Positions 1 through 11,988 of a stretch of 64,000 nucleotides of DNA are shown here, piece after piece. Each line of letters opens with the position of its first letter. The first letter of the stretch is position 1. A program made the position numbers and the translations under genes. This stretch comes from Solenopsis invicta (taxonomy: Eukaryota > Arthropoda > Insecta > Hymenoptera > Formicidae): positions 17,561,846 through 17,625,845 of the forward strand of contig NC_052667.1 of NCBI RefSeq assembly GCF_016802725.1. The letters are read 5' to 3'. Under the pieces are notes generated by a model that saw nothing but the letters and a program-made list of their open reading frames with translations, had not been told where the DNA came from and did not search any database.

Positions 1-124
1 TTATCGAAACATTATTTCTTTTAAATAGTTCTATGAATTTTTTTATTTTTTAAATATTTGTTTTCACAATTCCGCTTTTTATAACTCAAATATTGCGTTT
101 TATCATGCCTTTGTTTTTCACTGA

Positions 125-310
125 TTGTCATTTATTTTTCTATTGTGGTATTATTTATGGCGGATTGTTTACTTCATTGTGTGCATTATAATTTCTCAAG
201 TGTTCACAAAAATAATTCTATCAATCCAGCAGCCCAAAATCAAATATAAGGGATACCATTACCATTTAAATAAATCGTATGGAAATACAAAGGGAAATAT
301 CTTAAAGTAA
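125..310 (+). other. Possible membrane-segment exon, unassigned
   Basis: An open stretch encodes a hydrophobic helix of about 25 residues followed by a short polar tail, and ends at AAA|GTAAAA, which could be a 5' splice site. The layout (helix, then QPK and a Gly-rich turn) is loosely like the N-terminal membrane exon of Na+/K+-ATPase beta subunits. It lies on the strand opposite to the beta-subunit exons found elsewhere here, has no ATG and no clear 3' splice site. It may be chance. Confidence 0.18.
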
Positions 311-540
311 AAATAATTAATTATGTGACGTGGCTGGTTGCTGTCGAGTACTCGACGCAACGCCAGTCCGGTGAAGCGAGTTCTATCGAGATTAGTACTA
401 TTGAGATCGAAGAGGACAACAATATTTAACCACTGACTTTAAACTGAGCAAAATGTATTTAGACAAATACTGAGAGCGTATACAAGTAAAAGACCAAATG
501 TTCTGCGTGATTCACACACTGGTAATGTTAAGTCACAGTA
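311..540. other. Unassigned spacer
   Basis: No gene seen. It contains a short CGAGTACTCG palindrome near 344 and ordinary mixed-composition DNA up to the inverted repeat that begins near 541. Confidence 0.4.
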
Positions 541-1100
541 TAAGAAGGAACAGTAGGTCGACTCGGTGTCGGCACCTTTGATCTGATGACTACAAGATCG
601 CCATGTTGCTGGTTGTGCGCGCGTTCTAATTTGAAAGACATTTGATATATGGCGCAGTCCATTTAACACTACAAAATGCTGCAAATTTTTATAATAAAAA
701 GACTGTCACAACAAATGGATATATTTAATAGAAAAGCATAAAAATACTACATAAAAATTATATTAAACATTATTCTAATTTATTTAATTAAAATACTATG
801 ATATAAAAATCACTATATAAATAAACACATATTACATCCAATAATTATCTAATTATCAAACGTAGTAAATTGAATGTATATAAAAAAAACCTATAAATTA
901 ACAAATAATAGAGAGATAAAATTAAAAAACATATTTGGATAGTAATAATAGTAATACTTATTTATTAAGATTTTACTTATGAATACATTTTTGCTATATT
1001 AGTGTTGTAGCATAAATGTTTAATATTATATAATTTTTATATATCAATCATTTTATTAAGCATGTGTGTGTGTGTATTTGTGTGTAGATGATTACAAGCC

Positions 1101-1322
1101 GTAGAAAATATAATTTGATATAAAATATACAAATGTGTCCCATCCATCTATATACAAATGTGTATCCATTCTTAATCAATTATAATGTATATGATACCGT
1201 AAATTATACCGTAAAAAAATATAATTTGATATAAAATATACAAATGTGTTCCATCCATCTATATACAAATGTGTATCCATTCTTAATCAATCATAATGTA
1301 TATGATACCGTAAATTATTCTT
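1101..1322. repeat. Tandem duplication, 111-bp unit, two copies
   Basis: Two nearly identical AT-rich copies follow one another with a 111-bp offset (for example TATACAAATGTGT and the CCATCCATCTATA block recur). They differ by a few substitutions. No coding content. Confidence 0.85.
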
Positions 1323-1409
1323 TCTTCTTTCTTAATTTGAACTTATTGATGTATATTATACAAACCTGAAAAAAAATTTTAAGCTGATAAATTATCATAA
1401 TAAATATTA

Positions 1410-2684
1410 GGAGTACAAATTGAAAACCGCCGTTTTTTGTCAAAATTTGAGGATTGATTGTTGAAAAATGGTTACATACTTATTCTTGAAAGTATTGTCC
1501 ATCGCTGGCCACTACTTTCTCCCACCTTTCGGGCAGCATACGAATCCCGCACCGAAAAAACTGCTCGTCTTTTGCGGCGATCCACAAATCGACCCAGTTT
1601 TTGGCCTTTTCGTAATAATGGAAGTGCTGCTCAGCCAGGCCATGTGCCATTGATCGGAACAAGTGGTAATCTGAAGGGGCGATGTCAGGAGAATACGGTG
1701 GATGAGGTAAGACGTCTCATTTCAATGTTTCCAGATAGGTTTTAACGACCTGAGCAACATGTGGCCGAGCGTTGTCGTGCAGCAACATCACCTTTTCGTG
1801 TCTTTGCTCGTATTGTGGCCGTTTTTCCTGCAATGCGCGGCTCAAACGCATTAGTTGTGTTCGGTAGCGAGCTCCTGTGATGGTTTCACCCGGTTGCAAC
1901 AGCTCATAATAAATCACGCCGAGCTGGTCCCACCAAATACACAGCATGAGCTTCGAGCCATGGATGTTTGGATTGGCCGTCGATGTTGATGCATGGCCGC
2001 GGTAGCCCCACGATTTTTTTTGCTTTGGATTATCATAACGGATCCACTTTTCATCGCCGGTTACAATACGATGCAGAAAACCCTTTTTGCCGTTGGAGCA
2101 GCTGTTCGCACGCGAAAAAACGCCGTTTGACGTCTCTCGGCTTTAATTCGTATGGCACCCAGTGTCCATGCTTTTGGATCATTCCCATGGTTTTCAAACG
2201 ATGTGAAATAGCTTGTTGAGTCGCGCCCAATGAATCTGCAAGCTCCTGTTGCGTTTGAGATGAATCTTCATTCAGTAATGTTTCCAATTGTGCGTCTTCA
2301 AACTTTTTCACCTGTCCGGGACGCTCCTTGTCTTCTACGCCGAAATCACCACTTTTGAAGCGTTGGAACCATTCTCGACACGTTCTTTCACTAATGGAAG
2401 CCTCACCATAAGTTTTTACAATCATTCGACGCGCCTCAGCCGCAGATTTTTTCGAATTGAAGGCAAAAAGCAAAACTTCCCGCAAATGACGCTTATTGGG
2501 CACAAATTTCGACATTTTCGATCACAAAAAAATATATAACGCCGATAAAAATTCACAACTGCAATGATAAGGAATTGTTGCCAGATGCCCAACCTTACAT
2601 TAAAAATTTTTGATCTAACGTTTGGCGCCAGCATTTACCGCTGGCGCCATCTACTGGAAAACGGCGGTTTTCAATTTGTACTCC
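1410..2684 (-). mobile_element. Full-length but broken mariner element
   Basis: Perfect terminal inverted repeats of about 27 bp (outer bases GGAGTACAAATTGAAAACCG) lie at 1410-1436 and 2658-2684. TA flanks both ends (1408-1409 and 2685-2686), as expected for the mariner target duplication. The 1275-bp length is normal for the family. It holds a disrupted transposase gene on the minus strand and sits inside the region assigned to the P-like element, so it is the younger of the two. Confidence 0.93.
1480..2515 (-). pseudogene. Mariner transposase, broken
   Basis: The coding region starts at 2515 with MSKFVPNKRHLREVLLF and has the helix-turn-helix DNA-binding half in one open frame to about 2051. 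The catalytic half follows in another frame: GDEKW (first Asp), HDNARPHVA (second Asp) and PPYSPDIAPSDYHLF (third Asp). Counting residues between the second and third Asp gives D34D, the mariner signature. At least one frameshift near 2080 and one in-frame TGA near 1716, where a Trp is expected, disrupt it, so no full transposase can be made. The gene ends near 1480, just inside the left inverted repeat. Confidence 0.92.
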
Positions 2685-2689
2685 TAATA

Positions 2690-3353
2690 GTTAATAATTT
2701 ATACAATACTAAATGTGAAATAAATATGAATTTTAATAAACCATGCATGTCTTAGATAAAAAATCAAATAATAAATAATTAAAATTAGTAGTTCGTAAAG
2801 AATGTAGAAGAAAATTTGTAAATTGTTTTTATAAATTGTAAGAAAATGTTTAACAGGAATTTGAGCCGTTTCACTAGATAATTTAACAAAGGGAAGCTTA
2901 TTACAGTTTTTAAAACAAGATGAAAATTACAAAAATGAGCAAATTTACTAAAATATTTGTAACTTTACTAGTCAATACCTAGTGATTTTACTCCCTTTTG
3001 TAATGTTTTCTTCGATTCAAGAACTGTAATAAGTTTCCAGGAACTATTTACTAGTGTAAGTGTTGTTACTATATTTATTTGAAAATAGACAGGTATTTAT
3101 TGCATAGTATTGCAATTATTACACATACAACACAATTTTTAGAGATGTATTAATTTTGATTTTGTATTGTTTAAATATACATTTAAAGGATTTAAAATAA
3201 ACAAATTGTCAAATTATTAAAATTTTAATAAAATGATTTTATTTGTGTGTACAAGTATATAAAAATAGAAATAAATTCAGAACGTAACATAAAAAAACAT
3301 AAAATTATTCAAAAAGACGTATTCTTTATCATACATAAAATATCACATGACAA
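2690..3353. other. AT-rich non-coding DNA
   Basis: No gene, RNA or recognisable element seen; long A/T runs, probably internal or 3' sequence of the surrounding P-like element. Confidence 0.4.
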
Positions 3354-3715
3354 AAAGATTTACACAGCAATAAAAGATTTGCACAGCATCAATGTATTGC
3401 ACTGCTTAAACGTGTAAAAAATATATATGTGTAAATGTCATAAACAAAATAAGATATTTATAAACGATGTTCAGTCATAAGTATATAATATATAGGAACC
3501 ACACAAGTTATAAAATAAATGTAATACGGAACAGAAAGATTTACACAGCAATAAAAGATTTGCACAGCATCAACATATTGCACTGCTTAAATGTGTAAAA
3601 AATATATGTGTGTAAATGTCATAAACAAAATAAGATATTTATAAACGATGTTCAGTCATAAGTATATAATATATAGGAACCACACAACTTATAAAATAAA
3701 TGTAATACTGAACAA
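3354..3715. repeat. Tandem duplication, 181-bp unit, two copies
   Basis: Two consecutive copies about 181 bp apart share blocks such as GATTTACACAGCAATAAAAG and ATATTTATAAACGATGTTCA with only a few changes. They sit just downstream of the 3' end of the P-like transposase gene. Confidence 0.88.
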
Positions 3716-3757
3716 AAAAATATTGCATAATACAAATAGAATATAAAGCTTAAATTA

Positions 3758-6385
3758 TTACTTATGGCACAAAATAATAGCTTTTCTATTACTTTTTTTA
3801 TTAGTTTTAAAATCTCTATTAATAAATTTTAAAATATAATATATTCTTACTTTAATAAAAAGTTTTAACAGATAATTATTTGGAAAATCACAAGGATATG
3901 AGAATTGAACAGTAGACAAAATTTGCATAAACTTTTGCATAACATTTGTTTGATTTATAATATTAATATTTTCAAAAAATTTTATATGCAATTCTGTGAT
4001 ATAATTAACAAATGTAGCACTTGGTACGTATAAACTGCCATATATATTATCATTTGTATCATATGCTTTAAAATGAGAATATAAATAAGCTTCATCTAAA
4101 TTGCAGACTTCTTTGGCTAGTAATGCACATGTATCACAAAAATGTTTAATAAAAACGCGGCGCAAGGGATATCCACAAATGTAGACAAAAACATTTTCTT
4201 CGGTTACTGGCAAATGACGATAATCATAATTATCTATTTCTAAATTTAAAGATATTGTTTCTGAAGATGTTTGGAATATCACATTTTGTGTTTCTCGAAT
4301 GTCCTGACATTGAATTAATAGTGATTCTTCATCAACTATGCAATTTCCACTTTCTATTTTAATGTAATCAATACAGAATAGTTTTTTAAAGCTATAATAA
4401 AATTGTATTGGCGTTGGATTAAATGCATTTCCATTTTGTTTACGTACGGCACCGAAAAAGTTTTCTAAATGATCTTGATTTAGTCGTCTGGTTAATAAGT
4501 ATTTAAAAGAAGGTAATAATTGTTTTAAATGATTCCATAATTGTAGGATAGAATTAATTGTAATAATCCAACATTTTATTGATTTAATAGAATTTGTTAC
4601 ATCCTTTCCATCTTTTGTAATTACTTTTACGTGTTGTAAAAATTTTATTGTTTCATTAAGAAAAGTAACTTGCTCATTTGTATTTATGAATGCTTGTTTA
4701 TTAGGATTACTGCTGTAAAGTTTTGAAGAATTTAAATGTCAAATAATTTGTTAAATCTTTCTATAAAGTCTACTGTGAAAATAGCCGCTGTAGATAAAGA
4801 ACCTAAACTAATATATGTGTTTAAACCAGCTGAAACTGAGCGACTTAATATCTGTGTTGCATATTTAACTTTCATTTTTTTTAAATTACTTGGATTAATA
4901 TGTTTATCTGTTAATTTAGGAGCTGCTCTAAATTGTGCCTTTTTATCTATTGTGTAAATCTCTTCTATATGTTTCCATGAAGCAATTTTATCCTCATATA
5001 CATAATTGTGTTTATGTAAATTATTTTTAGTTGCTTTTATCAAATGAGGAGTATCAAAAATATAATATATTTTTTCTCCGTCTATTGTAAAATATGGATT
5101 TTTATCATTAATGTTTAATATTTGTATTAACTGATAAAAGTTGGAACCCATATCTGATATAAGAGCAACAACGTTTAAATCAATGCTTTTTAGTTTTCTC
5201 ACTGCTTCTTGTAAAATTCTTGTTAAATCAGAAGCTTTTATTAAAGAGTTTAAAAAAAATAACTTAGTGATTGTTTCCATGGATTACAAATACTCTTCAC
5301 CATAATCACTGCTACATTACGTACAGGCAATTGTGAGTAATTTTGTGAATATCCTACATCTTCAAATCCTATGACTTTATCTGTTGTTATGTTATAATAT
5401 AAGTGTGATTTTAAAGACATTTCATCCATGCAAAGTACACAGTATTTGTTAATTTCTGTTAGACTGTAATCAGCTTTAATTTTTAATATTTGAAATATGT
5501 TTTCATGTAAACCTGGATTTATATAACAATTTTATGAAAATACTTTTAAAGTTGTAATACTTGGTAAACAAAATAATTTAGTTGCTAAATCTTTATATAC
5601 TTTAGGACTTGAAAAATATATAGATAAACAATATTATTTAAATGAAGCATTACTATATCTTCTACCTTTTGCATCTTTTTGAAAAAGACGAACTTGAATT
5701 TTTATAAACTCGGATGTCTGTTGCAGAAAATATTTGTCTAGCAATACGTCTAAAGAATTAATATCTTCCTTTTTTTGCTTTTTTTTGCTTGTTGTAATTC
5801 GAATTCTAAATTGGCTATTTTTCTTTTATATCTTCTTAACTCATTATAAAGTTGTATTTTTTGTGGAGATTTGGCAGATAGTAATAATGGCGTTTGTGTT
5901 CCTGTTTCTGATACATTTGGCATTCCTGTTTCTAATACATCTTCTTCCGTTTCTGATATATTTATTGTTTTGTCTATCTCACTTATGTCCAAACTTCTTT
6001 CACTGAATGTAGTCGTATCCAAGACATTTTCTTCTTGTTGATTTTCATCATTTAGACAGTATGATTTTACATTTGAGGTATTTGAACTTTGTTTATCTGT
6101 AATAATTATATTATGAATAGTGTTATTATGAGTGTTATATCATGTATAATGTTATTTTAATGCTATATTATTAGAATATAATTTACCATTATTTCTCACA
6201 ATATAACTTGGGACGGCATGTGGCTGCAATTTGGTTTTCTCAAAATTTAAAAACATGGGGTTTTCAAAATGAAGTTTGCATATTCTATAATTGTTATAAA
6301 GCTGTATGGCTGTTTTTAAAAATAAGTCTTTTCTACCACAGGCTGACACCCATAATTTTGATTTACAACAAACAGTTTGTTTCAT
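3758..6385 (-). pseudogene. P-element-like transposase with THAP domain, broken
   Basis: Read on the minus strand, pieces appear in the order expected for P-type transposases. A THAP zinc-finger exon lies at 6385-6152. A linker ending in a Lys/Arg-rich coiled-coil-like segment lies at 6022-5750. A catalytic-region piece at 5280-4732 has ISDMGSN and FDTPHLIKATKNNL, motifs shared by P transposases and THAP9-like proteins. A C-terminal piece lies at 4282-3758. Between pieces there are frameshifts and stops, and some gaps may be introns. In family members the protein binds element DNA by the THAP finger and uses GTP in cleavage; those activities are inferred from the family. This copy looks dead. 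Confidence 0.75.
6152..6385 (-). pseudogene. THAP zinc-finger exon of the P-like transposase
   Basis: The segment begins MKQTVCCKSK and contains the THAP-type pattern: early Cys residues, an IC-x-LHFE motif (Cys and His ligands) and a downstream LQPHAVPSY corresponding to the conserved C-terminal AVPS/T box. About 77 residues, near the usual THAP size. It ends at an in-frame stop close to a possible splice site, after which the linker segment follows. The usual central Trp and Phe core residues are only partly visible, so binding ability is uncertain. Confidence 0.7.
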
Positions 6386-6901
6386 TGTTTTTACATTTTC
6401 TAACTTTTTAATGTAGTGACAATACTTAAATTTATTATACTTTATATTGTATTAAATAGAAACATAAAAAATATTGCTTTTATTGATTATTAACTGATAA
6501 TACATTATCTTCAAAAATTAAAAATGTTTAAAAATCTGTTTAATATTAAATGATTTTAAAAATTGATTCATTATTTGTAAACTAACCTCTCTATATCTTT
6601 TGGAAATTGAAACAAAGTTTCTTTTATTCCTCGGCTCTCGCTGCTCGCACTTTGACAACCTTTGAAGGAACAACGATAGCCACCTCTTTCATTCATAATA
6701 ATTAAATTTTGTAATAAATTATAGCACAATAAATAAACACGTAATATTTTCGTCTAAAAAAGAGGTTATAGATGCATACTACAACTGCTATCACTACTAT
6801 ATGTGCTGACTAGCCGCCATATTGCTGGTTGTGCGATTCGGTCATGCGCGAGAGACAACTTTCGCCGTGCTTTGTGACGAAGTCGACCTACTGTTCTTCT
6901 T

Positions 6902-7041
6902 ATGGCTCTGGCAGACCAGCGCGATTTGCGACACGCGACGCGCGATTATCCAATAGGCGTTTACAATTTTTTGAAAAGACGTACGCCTATTGGATAATCG
7001 CGCGTCGCGTGTCACAAATCGCGCTGGTCTGCCAGAGCCAT
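6902..7041. repeat. 59-bp inverted repeat with 22-bp loop
   Basis: Arm 6902-6960 is the reverse complement of 6983-7041 with one mismatch. It would form a very stable GC-rich hairpin. It abuts the right inverted repeat of the P-like element. Confidence 0.95.
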
Positions 7042-7166
7042 TATACTGTGGTTAAGTTAAGTGAGGTCTTCTCGCGCTGTTTCCTCGCTCGTGTCAGCGC
7101 CGCCTAGGTTAGAGTTCCCAGAGGTAGAATGCCATCTAAGTGCCGCGGTCTTTGACCGTGTTACAG

Positions 7167-7396
7167 CAAGGTCCGTGGATTGGCGTTGGAGGGGAAGGAA
7201 GGTCGTTGCATCCACTTCAACGATGTGGAACGAAAATGGCGGCGGCCATACTTTTACTGCACACTCGCTCACTCACACAACTAATAGCTGTAGTACCTTA
7301 CTATCTACGTACATACACTAACACTGACTCGCTGTCTCGAAAATGGCGGCTATGCAACGACCTTCCTTCCCCTCCAACGCCAATCCACGGACCTTG
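7167..7396. repeat. Perfect 45-bp inverted repeat around a 140-bp loop
   Basis: 7167-7211 and 7352-7396 are exact reverse complements (inner core GGAGGGGAAGGAAGGTCGTT). The loop contains two AAAATGGCGGC motifs. It may be a small fold-back element; no target duplication was identified. Confidence 0.93.
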
Positions 7397-8869
7397 TGTT
7401 ACAGGAGCTTTCGCGTTACAATTATATATTAACATAAGGAAAATGAAGAAAGCTTTCAGACAGCAGAATCCATGTTTAACGGTATATTTAATTATTAGTA
7501 TTTTTTTCACAGCTATTACGAATGTAGTTCCCGCAAAGATAAAAATGTTACGTGCAAAGCCCGCCTCAAGATGATAGATAATAATTATATTTTATCTGGA
7601 AAACATAATAATGAAAAGCCTATTTTTAAATTATTAAACATTAAAAAAAAATTGAAAATTCATTGCCTCATGAGTCGGCTAGAATAAAGAAAAGGGTTAT
7701 TTTAAAGTAAGTAAAAACAATGAATTAAATAGAAAATAAATGTTGTCATAAAGATGACTACTAATTTATAATTAGTAATTTTTTGTATTAACATTTAGGC
7801 ATGATGACTTGCTGGATCTTACTAATATTAACAATATTGAAAGGTCCATTAAAAGGTTTAAGAAGAAAAATTGTTTCGGACAAATTCCGAAAAATTTGAA
7901 TAAGTTGGGAGCAATGTTAACAAATAAACATTGGGAAAAATTAATACAAATAGATGCAACGCATTCATTCATTATGAAAAATGTCATTAAAAATAATGAC
8001 ATTAAAGCATCATATTTATTGATAAATATGTTGCTTTATTATTTACATCAAGTTAATACAAATATGAATATATTTGTTGATGGCACATTCGCAACGGTGC
8101 CCCAATTAAAAAATAATAATTGCCAATTTTGGACAATTGTGAGTAAAACAATTTAGAACTGTATTCTTAAATTATTGATTCATATTATTGTAAAAAGTAT
8201 TTTACATGTAAATATATATGAGTATCAAATTACATTTTTTTCAAATATTTAGACATTTCCAATTGTTTATGCAATAATGGAAGGCCGCATTATTGAGAAT
8301 CACCTGTCAGTTTTAGAAAAAGTTAAAAATACAATTAACCGATACATTAAACCGATTAAAATGATAACTGACTATAAAAGAGCGAAAAGAAACGCGCTAC
8401 AAACCGTGTTTCCGGACGCCAAAATTATTGGATGCTTTTTCCATTATAGCCAGGTAATAAAAAATAAAACACATAATAATGAATATGTACATTTTCATTA
8501 TATTACTTTCTCATTACAGGCATTACTACATAATGCAAAAAAACATAAATTTGTAACGATGCACCTCCGCATCGTTCCCCCTGGGGCCACGAACCGCTCC
8601 CCTGTCCGGCCAAACACCCGCCGGACAGACGAACAGACGCTACGCGCCGATAATCGCCTCACACACGCGCGCGCAAACGATCCGACAAACGCACCGTTAA
8701 ACGCCCGAAGTCCACGCGCATTAATTCGCACGCTCCTGGAATTGGAGCGACAGAGAGGCGTACGCTCAAGCGAGAGCGCGATACCGGACCGATCTCGGAG
8801 CAGCGGGGATGCTGTATTCCGGGGAGAACCGAGCTCCACTCGAACATCCCCGACTCTCCGAGATCGGGG

Positions 8870-8876
8870 TATAAAA
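8870..8876 (+). promoter_or_regulatory. TATA box of the solo LTR
   Basis: TATAAAA follows a GC-rich stretch and lies about 320 bp into the LTR, a plausible core promoter for LTR transcription. Downstream GATC/GACTC-rich repeats of CGAGATCTC type fill the leader. Confidence 0.6.
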
Positions 8877-9533
8877 GGCGGACGATTTCACAGAGAGATC
8901 GACTCTTCCCCGGTCCAGCCTCCGAGCGAGACCCAGGAAATCCGCGTGGTAGAGTGAGCTCTGTCACCGCTAAGAGATCTCGGCGATTTCCGATCCCGCT
9001 TTCCCGGCACCCAGGGAATCCGAGTGGTAGAGCGAGCTCTGCCACCGTTGAGAGATCTCAACGATTCCATCAAACCCATCTCCGTCCGAGAGTCCGCGGT
9101 AACGACTGCCACCCAAGGGGTAGAGAGATCTCTGCCTCCATCGAGGGATCTCGAGGCAGCCGGCACCGACTCACGTCGGGGATTCCCTACTAAGGGAATC
9201 CCGCCGCGCACCTGTCGCGAATTCGCGGAACACCGGCGCGGTTTCTAACGTAGAGCGTCCCGATCCGCGCGCGTCGCGGATCGACAAGGCCGGCGACGAC
9301 GTAAACACCGTGAAGCCCTCGCGACGACACCGAACAAAGCGCGAGCAAGACCGCGCTATCGTGCGCTCTCTCATACCGGCCGCGGGCCGAGTACGAGCGA
9401 CCGAGAGAATGTAAATAGATCCCCGTTCTGTACACACCGCGTCTTATTATTGTGAAATCGCGTCACCATACCGTCGCGGATACACCTCGTGTATCCCCGA
9501 ACTACGTGCGCATATTATCAGCATTGTATCTCA

Positions 9534-9539
9534 AATAAA
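9534..9539 (+). terminator. Polyadenylation signal of the solo LTR
   Basis: AATAAA about 115 bp before the LTR end, consistent with a U5-proximal poly(A) signal. Confidence 0.55.
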
Positions 9540-10199
9540 AGTAGTTTCTCATTAAACGCACGCCCGATCTCGGAATTAATTAACCCGGCAACCTTCCTTC
9601 GAGCCCTGGCTTCCCTGAGCTCGTCCGCGCTCGGACAAAACACAGGTTGTTACAAATTATTAAAGGGCAATGGAGAAGTGAGAACGGGCGCTGTAAAATT
9701 GTTAACAGCTTTGGCTTTGTTGCCTGAAAAATTAATAAAGGATGGCTTCCACGTAATATGAGATATTATTTTTAATAACTCTAAATATTTAGAGTCATTC
9801 TTTGAATATTACACAGATGCCTGGTCAAACCAAATTCATTCTGTGTATACAAAGAATTAGACAGAACCAACAATATCTCGGAACGACACAATTGGGAACT
9901 GAAGGAAAGTTTCGAAAAACATTCAACAATTGTTGCATTTTTAAGTAAACTATTGCATTTAATTCTATAATATTCTTACAATTCAATTATTCTTATACTT
10001 CAATATTATTTACAGCAAATTTAACAGAGCACTAGAAGAGCATACACAGTATGCTCAGACACCCAACATTTTGGACAAGAACAAGGAGCTCTTTAAAAGA
10101 ATTAGAAATACAAAAAATGTAGCAATTAATACAGGATAATAGCGATGATTTAGACTTGTTAGATATTTTGTATAAATTATTAAAGTTAGTAGGAAAATA

Positions 10200-11305
10200 A
10201 ATTCATAAATATGTTCTCGATATTCTTCTTTGCATTTTTCTTGTTGTTTCACACGATTTCTTGATTTCCTTGGGTCTTGTGTTTTTTTTTTCCAATATGT
10301 GCAGGTTTAATGTTCAATCTTGTTACAGTAAGTAACAAACCCTGTTTGCTGAAAAATAAGAAAAACATTAGTCATTTCCTACATTTGTGTAAAATTTTTT
10401 CACCAGGGGAGAATGATGGTAATTATATCAGTTTTACAAACTTGTTCTTGTCAATCTGTCGTCATACTGCTAGTGAGAGACTACTTTGATAATGATGTTA
10501 AGATTTTAACTTTTGCTTTGGACACACTCTTCCTGAAGTAGTCTCCACTCCTCCTCCAGTAGTCTCAGAATTTGCTAATCTTATTAATTTGCAGAGAAGT
10601 GTTCTCCTAGATCTAGGACTTAGATATTAACATTTTGTTGAGCAGGTTACATGAAGAGCTGGAAAGTTGAAAAAAATAAAGAAAAGAATCGGTTCAACAA
10701 AACGTTTCTGTATGCAATTATATACAGTACATAAATAATTCATCTTTATTTTATGTGAATACCAGCTATACTTATCTGACATGTTGTATTTGTTTAATTA
10801 TTGCAATGATGTTTCCATATAATATATATGTAATTATTTATCCAAATTATATATATATATTTTTTTTATTAAGTTTGTAACGTAAAATCTATCTTTTTAA
10901 TAGTTTATGATCTATTTTCGTAATTAAATTTATTCAGGATTTTTCTATCACAAAACTTTACAGTTACATTGTATGTTTTTGTAATAATTTATAAATACTT
11001 ATTTTAACATTTTTGTTACAAAATATATAATTTTCTAACAAAATACTGTGTGTTTTGTAAACAAAATCAATTTTTAAAATCAATTTTTTAGTTGCCCGTA
11101 TTACCAATCCTATTCCTCTTTAACCCATTATACGGTTGTAAGATATTTGTATTTAGATTTGTATTTGCCGCCTTATAAGATTCTATGGCAAGATTCTATG
11201 GTATCCGGCACTAGTTTTTTTTTCTTAGTCTTGTTAGCATGCGTTCGTGCATATTTGTGTAGCCTCGCGATACTTTATTATCGCCCATGCGCGCTTTGTA
11301 TGATT
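10200..11305. other. AT-rich non-coding DNA
   Basis: No coding exon, RNA gene or clean element found. It contains long A/T runs and short repeats; the first part may be the 3' end of the MULE. Confidence 0.4.
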
Positions 11306-11410
11306 CCATACAGCACAAAACTTGCAACAATATTGTCGAAACGTTGCAACAATGTTACAACGTTGCAGCAATGTTGCAACAATATTTCTGCAGCCTTCTG
11401 TGCTGTATGG
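11306..11410. mobile_element. Small inverted-repeat element (about 105 bp)
   Basis: Ends CCATACAGCACA and TGTGCTGTATGG are inverted. The interior is a run of TTGCAACAAT-like repeats. A related right end, GTGCTGTATGG preceded by the same GCAACATTGC motif, occurs near 14902-14912, so this is a dispersed family. Confidence 0.6.
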
Positions 11411-11455
11411 GTATTCTTCTCTCAATTGGCGAGAATTGCACATTTTTTTGTTTAA

Positions 11456-11971
11456 CCCGTTGTGGTTACACCTCCAAAAAATAACGTAATGGTTACACTG
11501 GGTCCAGTTGACCCGACGCAGAAAAAAACAATTGCCATTTGCGTTCCTTTTGATGAATCGACTCAAATCCTTCACAAAAATGAAGTTTAAGACTTCTTTT
11601 TCGTAATCAAATCGTTTATGTATCCTTTATTAAATTGTTTAATATTGAAACGACACAAAGAAAAAAATTTTGAAAAATATGCCATTTTGTACTAAAAAAT
11701 TCCTGAAAATTTTAATTTTTGAGTAAAATCAAAGTTATTACCGGAATTCTACTCCAAAAGTAGTATACTTTTAAGAAAAAAATAGTATTATATCGAGTTT
11801 TTCAAAAAGTATATTTATTTTGACGATTGAAGTTGGTAATTGTAATGAAAATCACTAAATGACATAAATCAATGTTGAAGGAGTAAAATAATGTGAAAAA
11901 ATCATGTTTTGGAAGCTACAGCAACTTAAAAATGGCCTTGGGTCATCTAGACCCAGTGTAACCACAACGGG
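11456..11971. mobile_element. piggyBac-like MITE
   Basis: Terminal inverted repeats CCCGTTGTGGTTACAC and GTGTAACCACAACGGG are flanked on both sides by TTAA (11452-11455 and 11972-11975). TTAA target duplication and ends starting CCC are the piggyBac hallmark. At 516 bp with no transposase it is non-autonomous. Confidence 0.88.
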
Positions 11972-11988
11972 TTAACGTTTTGTATGTA

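Larger units (their letters stand above)
541..6903 (-). mobile_element. Decayed P-like (THAP) DNA transposon, candidate limits
   Basis: Matching inverted sequences lie at about 541-565 and 6878-6903 (core CAGTAGGTCGAC / GTCGACCTACTG, with flanking AAGAAG/CTTCTT). They enclose a P-element-type transposase gene on the minus strand. A second shared motif, GCTGGTTGTGCG, occurs at about 608 and 6825, but in direct orientation. No clean 8-bp target duplication was identified, so the ends are tentative. The left part also contains a complete mariner insertion (1410-2684) and long AT-rich stretches with local tandem duplications. Confidence 0.4.
8552..9654 (+). mobile_element. Solo LTR, 1103 bp, GC-rich
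   Basis: The segment begins TGTAACGATG and ends GGTTGTTACA, with the 4-bp direct duplication AATT at 8548-8551 and 9655-9658. Removing the LTR and one AATT restores the host MULE reading frame, which independently confirms the borders. A TATA box at 8870-8876 and an AATAAA at 9534-9539 give U3-R-U5 order on the plus strand. Apparent ORFs inside it on both strands reflect GC richness. A single LTR without internal genes indicates recombination between two LTRs. Confidence 0.95.
7533..10136 (+). pseudogene. MULE transposase with FLYWCH finger, split by a solo LTR
   Basis: A FLYWCH-like exon (about 7533-7697, CKARL...LSGKHNNEKP) is followed by catalytic-domain exons: 7801-8138, 8253-8453 and 8520 onward. 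Introns 8139-8252 (GTGAGT...TTTAG) and 8454-8519 (66 bp, GTAATA...TTACAG) join in phase. Visible MULE motifs are VDGTFATVP, FPIVYAIMEGR, ITDYKRA and GCFFHYSQ. The reading frame is cut at 8551 by an LTR and resumes at 9659 as LLKGNGEVRTGAVKLL. Further on, RTNNISERHNWEL (about 9860) and a final exon near 10017-10136 complete the family layout. In-frame stops at 9759 and about 9860, and one in the FLYWCH exon, kill it. MULEs are cut-and-paste DNA transposons; this copy cannot encode an active enzyme. Confidence 0.85.

Noticed and set aside
7809..8002. Minus-strand ORF opposite the MULE exon
   Set aside because: It overlaps a supported plus-strand exon bounded by splice sites.
8498..9437. Several ORFs of 80-130 codons on both strands
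   Set aside because: They lie within the solo LTR; Arg-rich, with no motif and no agreement between frames.
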